Below are positions 34,042-41,741 of a stretch of DNA of 64,000 nt, in pieces. The notes under the pieces were generated by a model. It saw only the letters and a program-made list of their open reading frames with translations. It did not search any database and was not told the DNA's origin. The stretch's first letter is position 1. Every line of letters starts with the position of its first letter. Position numbers and translations under genes: made by a program. The DNA is from Candidatus Bathyarchaeota archaeon. Lineage in GTDB: Archaea; Thermoproteota; Bathyarchaeia; 40CM-2-53-6; DTDX01. Where the stretch lies: positions 1 to 64,000 of the forward strand of contig JAGTRF010000005.1 of the NCBI GenBank assembly GCA_018396775.1, written 5' to 3'.

Positions 34042-34773
34042 TTGAGCTTTAAAGATATAATTCGCTATAATAGGCAAATGATGATTAAAGGTTGGGGTGA
34101 AAAAGGGCAGCTTAAATTAAAATCTGCTAAAATTGTTATAGCTGGGGTTGGAGGCTTAGGCTGTCCATCAGCTCTTTATTTAACTGCTGCAGGCGTTGGG
34201 GAAATTAAGCTTATTGATAACGAAAAGGTTGAATTAAGCAATTTAAATAGGCAGATTCTCCATTGGGAAAGCGATATTGGAAAATTTAAGGTAGATTCAG
34301 CTAGAGAAAAATTAAAAAAAATTAATAGTGAAGTAAATGTTACTATTGAAAAATCTAGTATAACTGAGGAAAATGCTATTGAATTAATTAAAGGCTTTAA
34401 TCTAGTTATCGACGCATTAGATAATTTTGAAGCTAGGTTTTATTTAAATAAAGCTTGCGTTGAAAAAGGTGTTCCATTAATTCACGGTGCAATTGAAGGG
34501 TTTGAAGGAAGATTTACAACAATTATTCCTAAAACTTCAGCTTGCTTAGCTTGTATTTATGGTAAAATTCCTTTTTATAAAGGTAAATTTCCAGTTGTAG
34601 GCGTTACACCAGCAGTTATAGCTGCGCTTCAATCAATGGAGGCTTTAAAGCTTATTATAGGAATTGGAGAATTAACAACCAATAGATTATTAATATTTGA
34701 TGGATTAAAAATGGAGTTTGATGAAGTTAAAATTAAAAGAGATAGTGAATGCAAGGTTTGCGGAGGCTATTAA
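34042..34773 (+). CDS. moeB: E1-like ThiF/MoeB-family adenylyltransferase
   Basis: 243 residues from TTG. Nucleotide-binding VIAGVGGLGCPSALYLTAAGVG and DNEKVELSNLNRQILHWESDIGKFKVDSA carry the Arg and Asp used for adenylation. Zinc ligands are paired Cys motifs SACLACIYG and SECKVCGGY at the C-terminus. There is no rhodanese domain. It adenylates the C-terminal glycine of a small ubiquitin-like sulfur carrier (MoaD or SAMP). It converges on two MoeA genes, which fits molybdopterin synthesis, but tRNA thiolation is also possible. It overlaps the neighbouring stop by 4 bases. Confidence 0.9.
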   Translation: MSFKDIIRYNRQMMIKGWGEKGQLKLKSAKIVIAGVGGLGCPSALYLTAAGVGEIKLIDNEKVELSNLNRQILHWESDIGKFKVDSAREKLKKINSEVNVTIEKSSITEENAIELIKGFNLVIDALDNFEARFYLNKACVEKGVPLIHGAIEGFEGRFTTIIPKTSACLACIYGKIPFYKGKFPVVGVTPAVIAALQSMEALKLIIGIGELTTNRLLIFDGLKMEFDEVKIKRDSECKVCGGY

Positions 34774-36746
34774 CAAATAACTTCCCCAGGTTTATCAATT
34801 ATAAAATTAAATTTCTCAATCAACTCTTTTTGAAACTCTTTGCAACTTAAAATTAATAAAAACTTTTTTACAGGTTCCTTTTCTAACCTATCTATTGAAA
34901 TAAGGAAATCGTAGTTTTCATTAGATATAGGAATAAAGGATAAGTTATTGCTTTTAGCATAATATTCTATTCCAACTCCTGCATCAGCTTTCCCATATTT
35001 AACAGCTGTTGCAACTGCTGAGTGTGTTTTAGCTTCAACATTATATCCCTTAATTTTTAGTTTAGCCTCCTCAAAAGGAAATCCTAATTTTTCTGCCACT
35101 TCTTTTAAACCTAAATCTATAAGAACTCTTGTTCCAGAGCCTTTATTTCTATTAATAAATGTTACATCACTTCTAAATAAATCTTCAAAGTTTTTTATTT
35201 TTTTAGGGTTTCCCTTCGCTACTATAAACCCTTGTCTTCTACTATATCCCTTCACTAAAGCCACTTTTCCAATTAAATTCATCTTCTTCAAGTAGGGCAT
35301 ATTGTATTCCTTTGAAGATTCATCAAGTAGATGTATTCCAGCTAAATCAGCTTCCCCTTTTTCAACAGCTTTTAACCCTCCAAAAGATCCAACATTAATT
35401 ATTTTAAAAGATGATACATAATTTTTCTTTTGCATTAAAGAAAACGCTAAATCTACACCTATGCAATGGCTTCCAATAAAAATTAATTCTGGCATTTCAA
35501 TTTTTGAGCTAAATAAGTGAACTTTAACTTCTTCATTTTCCTCAATAAATTCCACTTCAGCTGGAACATCTATATATCCATCTGCTAAAGCAAATGATGA
35601 AATAGCGCCTGAATCAGAAAGAATAGGATAAGCTAAATAATCGTCTTTAGATTTTACTAAATGAACAAAAATGAATTCTCGTCTTCCTTTAGCTGAAAAA
35701 ACTTTAAAAGGCATTTTAGCTTTAATAAAAGCTTCTTCTATTTTTAACCCGCTTAACTTTAAAATAATCGGTTTAACTAAAGCGTTAAATATTGATGCAG
35801 CTGAAGATGGGTAACCAGGTAAACCAAATATAAGTTTTCCTTTAACTATTCCAACAATAGTTGGTTTACCTGGTTTAACTGATAAACCATGAATTATCAC
35901 GCCAGGTTCACCCAACTCATTTATTACCTTATACATTATGTCTCCAACGCCTGCTGAAGTGCTTCCTGAAGTAACCACTATATCTGATTTCTCTAAAGCT
36001 TCTTCAACCTTCATTTTTATTTCTTTCTCATCATCTGAGGCCACTCCTAAGTTAATTGGTTGAGCTCCGCACTCAATTAATGCCCCTCTTAAAGAATAAG
36101 AATTTATATCGTAAATTTTTCCATAAGTTAATGTTTCTCCAGGATTAACCAACTCGTTTCCAGTTGAAATCAACGCTACCACAGGTTTTTTATAAACTTT
36201 AATCTTCTTTAACCCAAGAGCAGCTAAAATACCAACTTCTCTAAAAGTTAATTTTTGCCCCAATCTTAAAATGGTTTCACCCATCATTATATCTGAGCCT
36301 GCAGCTATAATGTTTTCTCCAGGACGAACAGGTTTAAAAACTTCAACCTCACCTTTAACTTCTTTTGTATATTCAACCATAACAACAGCATTTGAACCTT
36401 TAGGGATAGCTGCTCCAGTAGAAACCTCAGCAGCCTCCCCTTTAAAAACTTCAATTTCAGATTTTTCACCAGCCTCTATCCTATCCTTAACTTTTAGTTT
36501 TATTGGATGCGCTTCAGAAGCTTCATATGTGTCTTCTGCTATAACTGCATACCCATCCATAGCTGATTTATCAAAGCTTGGAACATCAATTTTAGAAACA
36601 ACATCTTCAGCAAGAACTCTACCATAAGCATCCTCAAGCAAAACTTCTTCGCATCCAAAAGGTTTTAAAGATAGAAAATTTGCAATAATTGATTCAGCTT
36701 CTTCAATATTAATAAGTTTTCTAAATATTTTTCTATCTAAACTCAT
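34770..36746 (-). CDS. moeA: MoeA fused to a periplasmic-binding-protein-like (PBP) domain
   Basis: About 658 residues. Start set at ATG 36746 (MSLDRKIF), which overlaps the upstream moeA stop by 14 bases; a start at 36794 would overlap by 62. Residues ~1-400 are MoeA (FDKSAMDGYAVIAED, VSTGAAIP, VVTSGSTSAGVGDIMYKV, HGLSVKPGKPTIVG, GLPGYPSS). Residues ~410-655 are a PBP-like domain (GSHCIGVDLAFSLM ... SRRQGFIVAKGNPK ... FINRNKGSGTRVLID ... THSAVATAVKYGKADAGVGIEYYAK) as in MoeA fusions thought to sense molybdate or tungstate. MoeA inserts the metal into molybdopterin. A segment near its N-terminus is almost identical to the next gene. Confidence 0.92.
   Translation of the reverse strand: MSLDRKIFRKLINIEEAESIIANFLSLKPFGCEEVLLEDAYGRVLAEDVVSKIDVPSFDKSAMDGYAVIAEDTYEASEAHPIKLKVKDRIEAGEKSEIEVFKGEAAEVSTGAAIPKGSNAVVMVEYTKEVKGEVEVFKPVRPGENIIAAGSDIMMGETILRLGQKLTFREVGILAALGLKKIKVYKKPVVALISTGNELVNPGETLTYGKIYDINSYSLRGALIECGAQPINLGVASDDEKEIKMKVEEALEKSDIVVTSGSTSAGVGDIMYKVINELGEPGVIIHGLSVKPGKPTIVGIVKGKLIFGLPGYPSSAASIFNALVKPIILKLSGLKIEEAFIKAKMPFKVFSAKGRREFIFVHLVKSKDDYLAYPILSDSGAISSFALADGYIDVPAEVEFIEENEEVKVHLFSSKIEMPELIFIGSHCIGVDLAFSLMQKKNYVSSFKIINVGSFGGLKAVEKGEADLAGIHLLDESSKEYNMPYLKKMNLIGKVALVKGYSRRQGFIVAKGNPKKIKNFEDLFRSDVTFINRNKGSGTRVLIDLGLKEVAEKLGFPFEEAKLKIKGYNVEAKTHSAVATAVKYGKADAGVGIEYYAKSNNLSFIPISNENYDFLISIDRLEKEPVKKFLLILSCKEFQKELIEKFNFIIDKPGEVIC
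36515..36650 (-). repeat. 136-bp near-identical tract shared by the two moeA genes (copy A)
   Basis: Matches 37782-37917 with only three mismatches by eye, while flanking sequence is clearly diverged. It encodes EVLLEDAYGRVLAEDVVSK and the following SAMDGYAVI block. Recent gene conversion is the simplest explanation. Confidence 0.8.
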
Positions 36747-38013
36747 TTTTTTCCCCTTCAATAGCTCTAAATAACCAAGCTTCAACTTCTTCACCTTCTT
36801 CTATGCCTTCGCTTTCTTCAGGAATCTCTATAATAGCGTTTGCTTTAACCATGCTTGATAAAATTCCTGAGCCTGAAGTTGAAATGGGTTCAGCTAAATA
36901 GTTTTCTCCCGTTTTTTTAACTATTACCCTAACAAAAGATTTAATTCCTGGAGGAGAAGGAATCCTTCTTGCCACTTTAACTTTCACCTTAACTGTTAAA
37001 TCTTCAAATGAACCTAGAAACATTCGAATTAAAGGTTTAACGAAAAGTTTAAACCCTATTATTGCTGCTACAGGATAACCTGATAAACCGAAAATTGGCT
37101 TTTCATTTACCACAGCTAAACATGTTGCCCCTCCAGGTCTAATTGCTATTCCATGAGAAATAACCCCTGGAAAACCTAAAGAATTAATTGCATCTGGAAC
37201 CAAATCTTTCTCTCCAACTGATGTTCCTCCAGTTAAAACTATTATATCAGCTTTTTCTAAAGCTTCTTTAATTTTCATTTTTATTTCATTAAAATCATCT
37301 TTAACCAAACCTAAATTTAATGGTTCTCCACAAGACTCAATAATCATACCTGATAAAATTGGTTTATTAACATCAATAACTTTAAATGGTTTTAAATCCT
37401 TAACTGATTCAACAAGTTCATCTCCTGTAGATATTAAAGCTACTTTTGGCTTCTTAACAACCTTAACTTTTTCCAATCCTAAAACTTTTAACACTCCAAC
37501 ATCTTGAGGAAGAAGTTTAACACCTTTTTTTAACACAACTTCTCCTTGCTTTAAATCATCCCCAATTCTAGTTACATTTTCCCATGGATGAACGGTATGA
37601 TAAACCTCTATTAAATCTTCGCTTATTTTCTTTATCCATTCCAACAACACTACTGCATTAGCATTTTTTGGTAAAGGTGAGCCTGTAGAAACTTCAACGG
37701 TTTCTCCATGATTTAGGTGAACTTTAGGCTCTTCACCAATAAAGTTTTTTCCAACAATTTTTAATGGAATAGGATTAAAAACAGAAGCTTCATATGTGTC
37801 TTCTGCTATAACTGCATACCCATCCATAGCTGATTTATCAAAGCTTGGAACATCAATTTTAGAAACAACATCTTCAGCAAGAACCCTACCATAAGCATCC
37901 TCAAGCAAAACCTCCTCAAAACTTGACTTAAACTTTACATAATTCTTCAGTTTATTTAACGCTTCTGAAGCTTTCTCTATTTTTTTAAATCCTCTTCCTC
38001 TTATAAAACTCAT
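36733..38013 (-). CDS. moeA: Molybdopterin molybdenumtransferase MoeA (stand-alone copy)
   Basis: 426 residues, normal length, with all MoeA blocks: FDKSAMDGYAVIAEDTYEAS, VSTGSPLPKNANAVVLLEW, VALISTGDELVE, IIVLTGGTSVGEKDLVPDAI, HGIAIRPGGATCLAVV, FGLSGYPVAAIIGF. Archaea often carry two MoeA paralogues, thought to serve molybdenum and tungsten or MPT-AMP handling. It begins 1 base after the MAGE-like gene, so it belongs to the same transcript as the SMC-like gene upstream, and it overlaps the MoeA-PBP gene. Confidence 0.95.
   Translation of the reverse strand: MSFIRGRGFKKIEKASEALNKLKNYVKFKSSFEEVLLEDAYGRVLAEDVVSKIDVPSFDKSAMDGYAVIAEDTYEASVFNPIPLKIVGKNFIGEEPKVHLNHGETVEVSTGSPLPKNANAVVLLEWIKKISEDLIEVYHTVHPWENVTRIGDDLKQGEVVLKKGVKLLPQDVGVLKVLGLEKVKVVKKPKVALISTGDELVESVKDLKPFKVIDVNKPILSGMIIESCGEPLNLGLVKDDFNEIKMKIKEALEKADIIVLTGGTSVGEKDLVPDAINSLGFPGVISHGIAIRPGGATCLAVVNEKPIFGLSGYPVAAIIGFKLFVKPLIRMFLGSFEDLTVKVKVKVARRIPSPPGIKSFVRVIVKKTGENYLAEPISTSGSGILSSMVKANAIIEIPEESEGIEEGEEVEAWLFRAIEGEKNEFR
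37782..37917 (-). repeat. 136-bp near-identical tract shared by the two moeA genes (copy B)
   Basis: Partner of 36515-36650 in the upstream moeA. Identity ends abruptly at both borders (tcagaagcttc versus acagaagcttc on one side, cttcttcgc versus cctcctcaa on the other). Confidence 0.8.
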
Positions 38014-38014
38014 T

Positions 38015-38551
38015 TTAAATTCCCATAATGTTCTTCATTAATTCTTTTAAATCTACTTCAGCTTTAGTTCTCCAACCTATAGAAATAATTTTTTCTTCAT
38101 CCTCATTTAAGTAACCTGTTTTAATAAAAGAATCAATCAAGCTTGCAGCTTTCCATCTACCAATTTTATCTCCTAAAATTTTTTCTAAATCACTTCTTAA
38201 AGCTTTACCTTGATTGCTAATTAAGTAAGATAATGAAGCAGCTAATGCAGCTAAATTATCTATTCTCCAACCGCATAATTTTCCTTCAGTTAAATCTAAG
38301 CTTCCTTTTAAACGTGCTATATATCTAAACTCAGGTTTCTCAGATAAAAGTTCGCTTTCGGATTCAACCTTAACAACTTCTAAATCTAACTCGTTTAAAA
38401 ACTCGTTTAATTGATTTAAAACTTCAATATAGTTCTTTCCAAGCTTCTCTTTTAATTCCCATTCTTTAACACCAGGTTTTTTTCCTCGTTTAAAAAATAT
38501 TAAATGAACAGCTGTTTTAATTTTATCTAAATAAAGCTTTTCTTCTTTCAT
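38015..38551 (-). CDS. MAGE/Nse3-like tandem winged-helix (KITE) protein, putative SMC5/6-type subunit
   Basis: 178 residues. Residues ~8-85 look like the MAGE first winged helix: helix KIKTAVHLIFFKRG, recognition-type helices WELKEKLGKNYIEVLNQLNEFLNEL, then the strand pair LDLEVVKVES and FRYIARLKG (MAGE: FGLELVEV...YILVNKL). Residues ~97-172 match the second: NLAALAASLSYLISNQGKALRSDLEKIL, then AASLIDSFIKTGYLNEDEEK, then ISIGWRTKAEVDLKELM (MAGE: ...QDLVQEKYLVYRQ...EFLWGPRAHAE). Tandem winged-helix KITE proteins partner kleisins in SMC complexes. It begins directly after the Nse4-like stop. The comparison is by eye from known family patterns. Confidence 0.6.
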   Translation of the reverse strand: MKEEKLYLDKIKTAVHLIFFKRGKKPGVKEWELKEKLGKNYIEVLNQLNEFLNELDLEVVKVESESELLSEKPEFRYIARLKGSLDLTEGKLCGWRIDNLAALAASLSYLISNQGKALRSDLEKILGDKIGRWKAASLIDSFIKTGYLNEDEEKIISIGWRTKAEVDLKELMKNIMGI

Positions 38552-39310
38552 TTAAAACCCCTTTATAATTGATTTCTTAATAGAGATTGGAAAACTATTA
38601 GCAACAAATTTTTCATACTCAATTTTCTCAACTTTCTTATTTGGATATAAATAAAGTCTTTCTTTATTCTTAACCAAGGAAGCATATCCATAAGTAACTA
38701 AAAAACTTGTTACATACGCTCTTTTAACGATTGTTTGAAAATCTCCTTTACATATAAAAACCCAATAGTCTACTTTCCCTTTTTTACCAGCAAGCTCTAT
38801 CATTTCTCGCCAAAGATGCGTCATTAAAGCTGATATTTCTTCGCTCTTTTTTGAAACTTCGCTTTCCTCAACAATTTTTGGCATTTCAGGTGTTAACTCA
38901 ATTGATTTTTCTCTTCGATAAAATTGAATTTTACTCCAGTAAAGTAAACAATTATTAATGCTTTGAAAAGTTAACTGTTCCATTTCAATTAATGGATGCC
39001 AGCTTTTTAGAAAAGCTTTAGCTAACTCATCTAAGTTTAAAGAGTAAACTTTATTTTTTAAATCTTCAGGTTTAACGTAAAGCTTGCTCGATTGAAAAAG
39101 TAAATAAGCGTTTTGAAGTTCAACAACTTTGCTTAAAGCATTTAACGCTTTAGCGTCTAAACAATAATCTTTAAAATCTTTGCATAAACTAAAATATTCT
39201 CTTAAAATTTTAATCGCGTTAAATACATCAACTAAAAAAGGGTTTAATTTATGCTCTTCTACAGCTTTACAAGTCTCAAGAACATCTAAAACAGCTTTTT
39301 TAACCTTCAT
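38552..39310 (-). CDS. Nse4-like kleisin candidate, putative SMC5/6-type subunit
   Basis: 252 residues. The C-terminal third (~180-223, VDYWVFICKGDFQTIVKRAY then VTSFLVTYGYASLVKNKERL) follows the Nse4 C-terminal signature F/W-x-FV-x-x-P-x-SF-x-x-TVEN-x-F-x-x-SFLV-x-x-G almost position by position. It should be the winged helix that caps one SMC head. The N-terminal part is helical (residues 1-130, including DAKALNALSKVVELQNAYLLFQSS), as expected for the neck-binding half, with a charged linker (~135-160). It overlaps the SMC gene by 11 bases and abuts the MAGE-like gene. General annotation would call it hypothetical. The kleisin role is inferred from sequence pattern plus operon position. Confidence 0.6.
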   Translation of the reverse strand: MKVKKAVLDVLETCKAVEEHKLNPFLVDVFNAIKILREYFSLCKDFKDYCLDAKALNALSKVVELQNAYLLFQSSKLYVKPEDLKNKVYSLNLDELAKAFLKSWHPLIEMEQLTFQSINNCLLYWSKIQFYRREKSIELTPEMPKIVEESEVSKKSEEISALMTHLWREMIELAGKKGKVDYWVFICKGDFQTIVKRAYVTSFLVTYGYASLVKNKERLYLYPNKKVEKIEYEKFVANSFPISIKKSIIKGF

Positions 39311-41234
39311 TCCCTTTTAACTCGCTTACTTTAGACATTCCTTTAACGCTTTGAACAATTATTACATGAATATTGTCATTTGAAATATGTATTTCTCCAG
39401 GTGTAATAACTAAATACTGTTCTTTTCGATTTATCCAGCTTGAAGCAATTAATTCTGTTATTATTTCTCTATTCTTCGGATCCATATGTACATCAAATTC
39501 ATCTATTGCTCTGAAAGGTGCCGGGGTCTTCCTTTGTAAAGCTAAAAGAAAAGCGATTAAAGCTACGCTTCTTTCTCCACCGCTTTGCGTTAAAGAATCC
39601 AAGGATTTAGGTGCTCTTCCTTTAAACCCAACAGAAATCTCTAAACCCGCTTTCTCTATATCATCTTCATTAATCAATTTAGCTTCCCCTTTCCCACCTA
39701 AAAAGGATAGAATGAAATTATATTCCTCTGAAAGTTCTTTCAAAAAGTTTTTTAATATATTTGACCATAATTTTTGCCTATTTTTAAGTTCTTCTTGAAT
39801 CTTTTTTTTATTGTTTAAAACTTCTTCAGCTTTATTCTTCAATTTTTCAAAAGCTTCAGCGTAAGAATTATAAATTTCCTCCACATTTTCAGATATATTT
39901 GAATAAAGCTTTAATTGTTCTTCAACCATTTTTTTCTCTAAAATTAAATCTGAAAGCTTTTTATCAACAATAGTTTCAGAACCGAATTTTTCAGCTTCAT
40001 TCGCAAGCTCTTTAAGCGCATTCTCCTCAATAAGCTTTAGCTCTTCAATTTTGCAAATTTCTCGAGTTAAAAACTCTATTTTACGTTTTTCAACTTCAAG
40101 CTCGACTTTAAAATTAATTAAATTTAATTGAGTAGAATCAATTAATTCATTCAGCTTGATTAACTTCAGCTCCCATTCTTCTACAGCGTTGCTAATGCTT
40201 TGAAGCATCTCATCTAGCTTCTGCTTTAATTTATAAGCCTCCTCATAACTAATTATTTTTTCGTTAAAAAGTTCTGAAACAACCTTGAAAAAGGCTTCAT
40301 TTAAATATTTTTCCAGAAAAATATTTAATAGCTTTAACTTAGCTTTAACTTCAGCCTCCTCTTTAAGTAAGCTTATCAACTCTTTTAATTTAAACTCTCT
40401 TTCTTCAAGTGTTTTATTATAAATAGAGTTTTCAAAATTAATTTTTTCTAGAAGATTTTTAAGGTTAACTTCAGAGTTAACTTTTTGATTTTTTAACTCA
40501 TCTAGCTTACATAAAATTTTTGTTAAATCATCCTTTTTCTTTTTAACTTTTAACCATGCTGTCTCTCTATTAACTTCATTAAGCTTTAACGTTAAAGCTT
40601 GCTTCTTCAAAAATTTATCCCGTTCCTTCCTCCAGAAATCATAAGTTGCCTTTGTAGATTCAAGAAAATCCAAAAGCTTTTCTTCTTCGGTTTTAAGCTC
40701 TCTTAACCTATTAAACGCATTTAATATATCTTCTCTATAAGATTGAAAACCAATAGCTTCCTCAAGCATTTTAAGCTTTTCTTGAGGGGTTGTTAAACTA
40801 AATTTTCCAACCATAAGCTGATGCATAATCATCAGCATATTATCAGGGTTTAACCCAACTCTTTTAAAAGCTGAAGCCACATCGTTTTTTAAAAACCTTT
40901 TATCTTGAACAAAATAGGCGTATTCCCCATTTTTTCTAATTACTCTAGCCACTTCTATAAATTTATCTCTAAATTGAGGGAAAACCCTTCTTCCATCTTC
41001 AAGCTTATTGGTTATAGTTAAAGCTACTTTAGCTTCTTCTTGACCCCAACGAATTAAATCACTTAGCTTTTTAGCTCTTTCAGTATAAGATTGCCCTAAA
41101 ACAATAGAGATTGCTAAAAGAATAGATGATTTTCCAGAGCCATTAGGGCCGCAAACCAAATTTAATCCGCTAGTTAAAGGAATATATGCATTTTCATAAG
41201 ACATAAAGTTTTGAAGGTGAACTCCTTTAATCAT
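39300..41234 (-). CDS. Short SMC5/6-like (Rad50/SMC superfamily) ATPase
   Basis: 644 residues. N-terminal QNFMSYENAYIPLTSGLNLV precedes Walker A GPNGSGKS (29-36). KKLSDLIRWGQEEAKVAL then follows, in the style of Smc5/6 (SLKDLIRTGADSAKI). The Q-loop is IMHQLMVGKFSLTTPQEKLKMLEEAIGF (Gln ~139). Residues ~165-545 are coiled coil with a small break near 305-345 and no CxxC zinc hook or full hinge. Signature QSGGERS (550-556) and Walker B PFRAIDEFDVHMDPKNRE (574-591) are close to Smc6 (PFRCLDEFDVYMD) and Smc5 (MDPRNE), not to Rad50 or condensin. It is much shorter than eukaryotic Smc5/6, and nearer in size to the compact archaeal SMC relatives. It leads a tightly packed operon with the Nse4-like and MAGE-like genes. 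Confidence 0.85.
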   Translation of the reverse strand: MIKGVHLQNFMSYENAYIPLTSGLNLVCGPNGSGKSSILLAISIVLGQSYTERAKKLSDLIRWGQEEAKVALTITNKLEDGRRVFPQFRDKFIEVARVIRKNGEYAYFVQDKRFLKNDVASAFKRVGLNPDNMLMIMHQLMVGKFSLTTPQEKLKMLEEAIGFQSYREDILNAFNRLRELKTEEEKLLDFLESTKATYDFWRKERDKFLKKQALTLKLNEVNRETAWLKVKKKKDDLTKILCKLDELKNQKVNSEVNLKNLLEKINFENSIYNKTLEEREFKLKELISLLKEEAEVKAKLKLLNIFLEKYLNEAFFKVVSELFNEKIISYEEAYKLKQKLDEMLQSISNAVEEWELKLIKLNELIDSTQLNLINFKVELEVEKRKIEFLTREICKIEELKLIEENALKELANEAEKFGSETIVDKKLSDLILEKKMVEEQLKLYSNISENVEEIYNSYAEAFEKLKNKAEEVLNNKKKIQEELKNRQKLWSNILKNFLKELSEEYNFILSFLGGKGEAKLINEDDIEKAGLEISVGFKGRAPKSLDSLTQSGGERSVALIAFLLALQRKTPAPFRAIDEFDVHMDPKNREIITELIASSWINRKEQYLVITPGEIHISNDNIHVIIVQSVKGMSKVSELKGNEG

Positions 41235-41242
41235 TTCTCAAC

Positions 41243-41256
41243 AGCTTAAATAGCTT
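41243..41256 (-). promoter_or_regulatory. TATA-like box of the SMC5/6-like operon
   Basis: The minus strand reads gctatttaagctg ~10-22 bases before the ATG at 41234, within AAAACTTAAATGAAAAGC upstream. Two overlapping TATA-like blocks make the exact start unclear; a very short leader is likely. Confidence 0.35.
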
Positions 41257-41440
41257 TTCATTTAAGTTTTCCCTCGTATCTTACCTTTAAAAACTCTTTT
41301 ATCTTTTCTGCTCAAACTTTTATAATTAAGTTTTAACTAAAATATTATTTTATTGTTATTATTTTATTGTTTAAAACTAAAAATTTTTTACAGCAGGATG
41401 TATAAATAAAACTTCAGCTACAAGATATGGTTGAAGATTT

Positions 41441-41662
41441 ATGAGCGAAGAAAATGAAGAGAATGATAAGGAAATTATAATAAAACTTGCGAAAACATTA
41501 GTTAAGTTAGATGAATCTTCAGAGGAGAATATAGAGGAGGAAAGAAAATGCAGTTGTGGAAATACAGTTTCAACAAACGCTAAATACTGCGATAAATGCG
41601 GACGAAAATTAACTTTAAAAGAAAAACCGAAAGTTATAATTAAGAAAATTCAATTAATATAA
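41441..41662 (+). CDS. Small acidic zinc-ribbon protein
   Basis: 73 residues. An acidic N-terminus (SEENEENDKEIIIKL ... SSEENIEEE) precedes a zinc ribbon CSCGNTVSTNAKYCDKCGRKL. It resembles the zinc ribbon at the end of the surface protein at 364-1677. Unknown role, perhaps protein-protein contact. It is followed by hypE after 79 bases. Confidence 0.65.
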   Translation: MSEENEENDKEIIIKLAKTLVKLDESSEENIEEERKCSCGNTVSTNAKYCDKCGRKLTLKEKPKVIIKKIQLI

Positions 41663-41741
41663 AATTGCTTCTTTACCCATTTTCTAATCTATAGTTTATA
41701 TGAAAGCTTCAAATTATATTGAAGAAAAAGGTGCTTTTAAA

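Noticed and set aside
34740-34773. Operon link between the E1-like gene and moeA
   Set aside because: The genes are convergent and overlap by 4 bases at their 3' ends, so they cannot share a transcript.
39300-41234. Rad50 assignment for the short SMC-like ATPase
   Set aside because: There is no CxxC zinc hook, no Mre11 gene nearby, and Walker B is PFRAIDEFDVHMD, not the Rad50 type.
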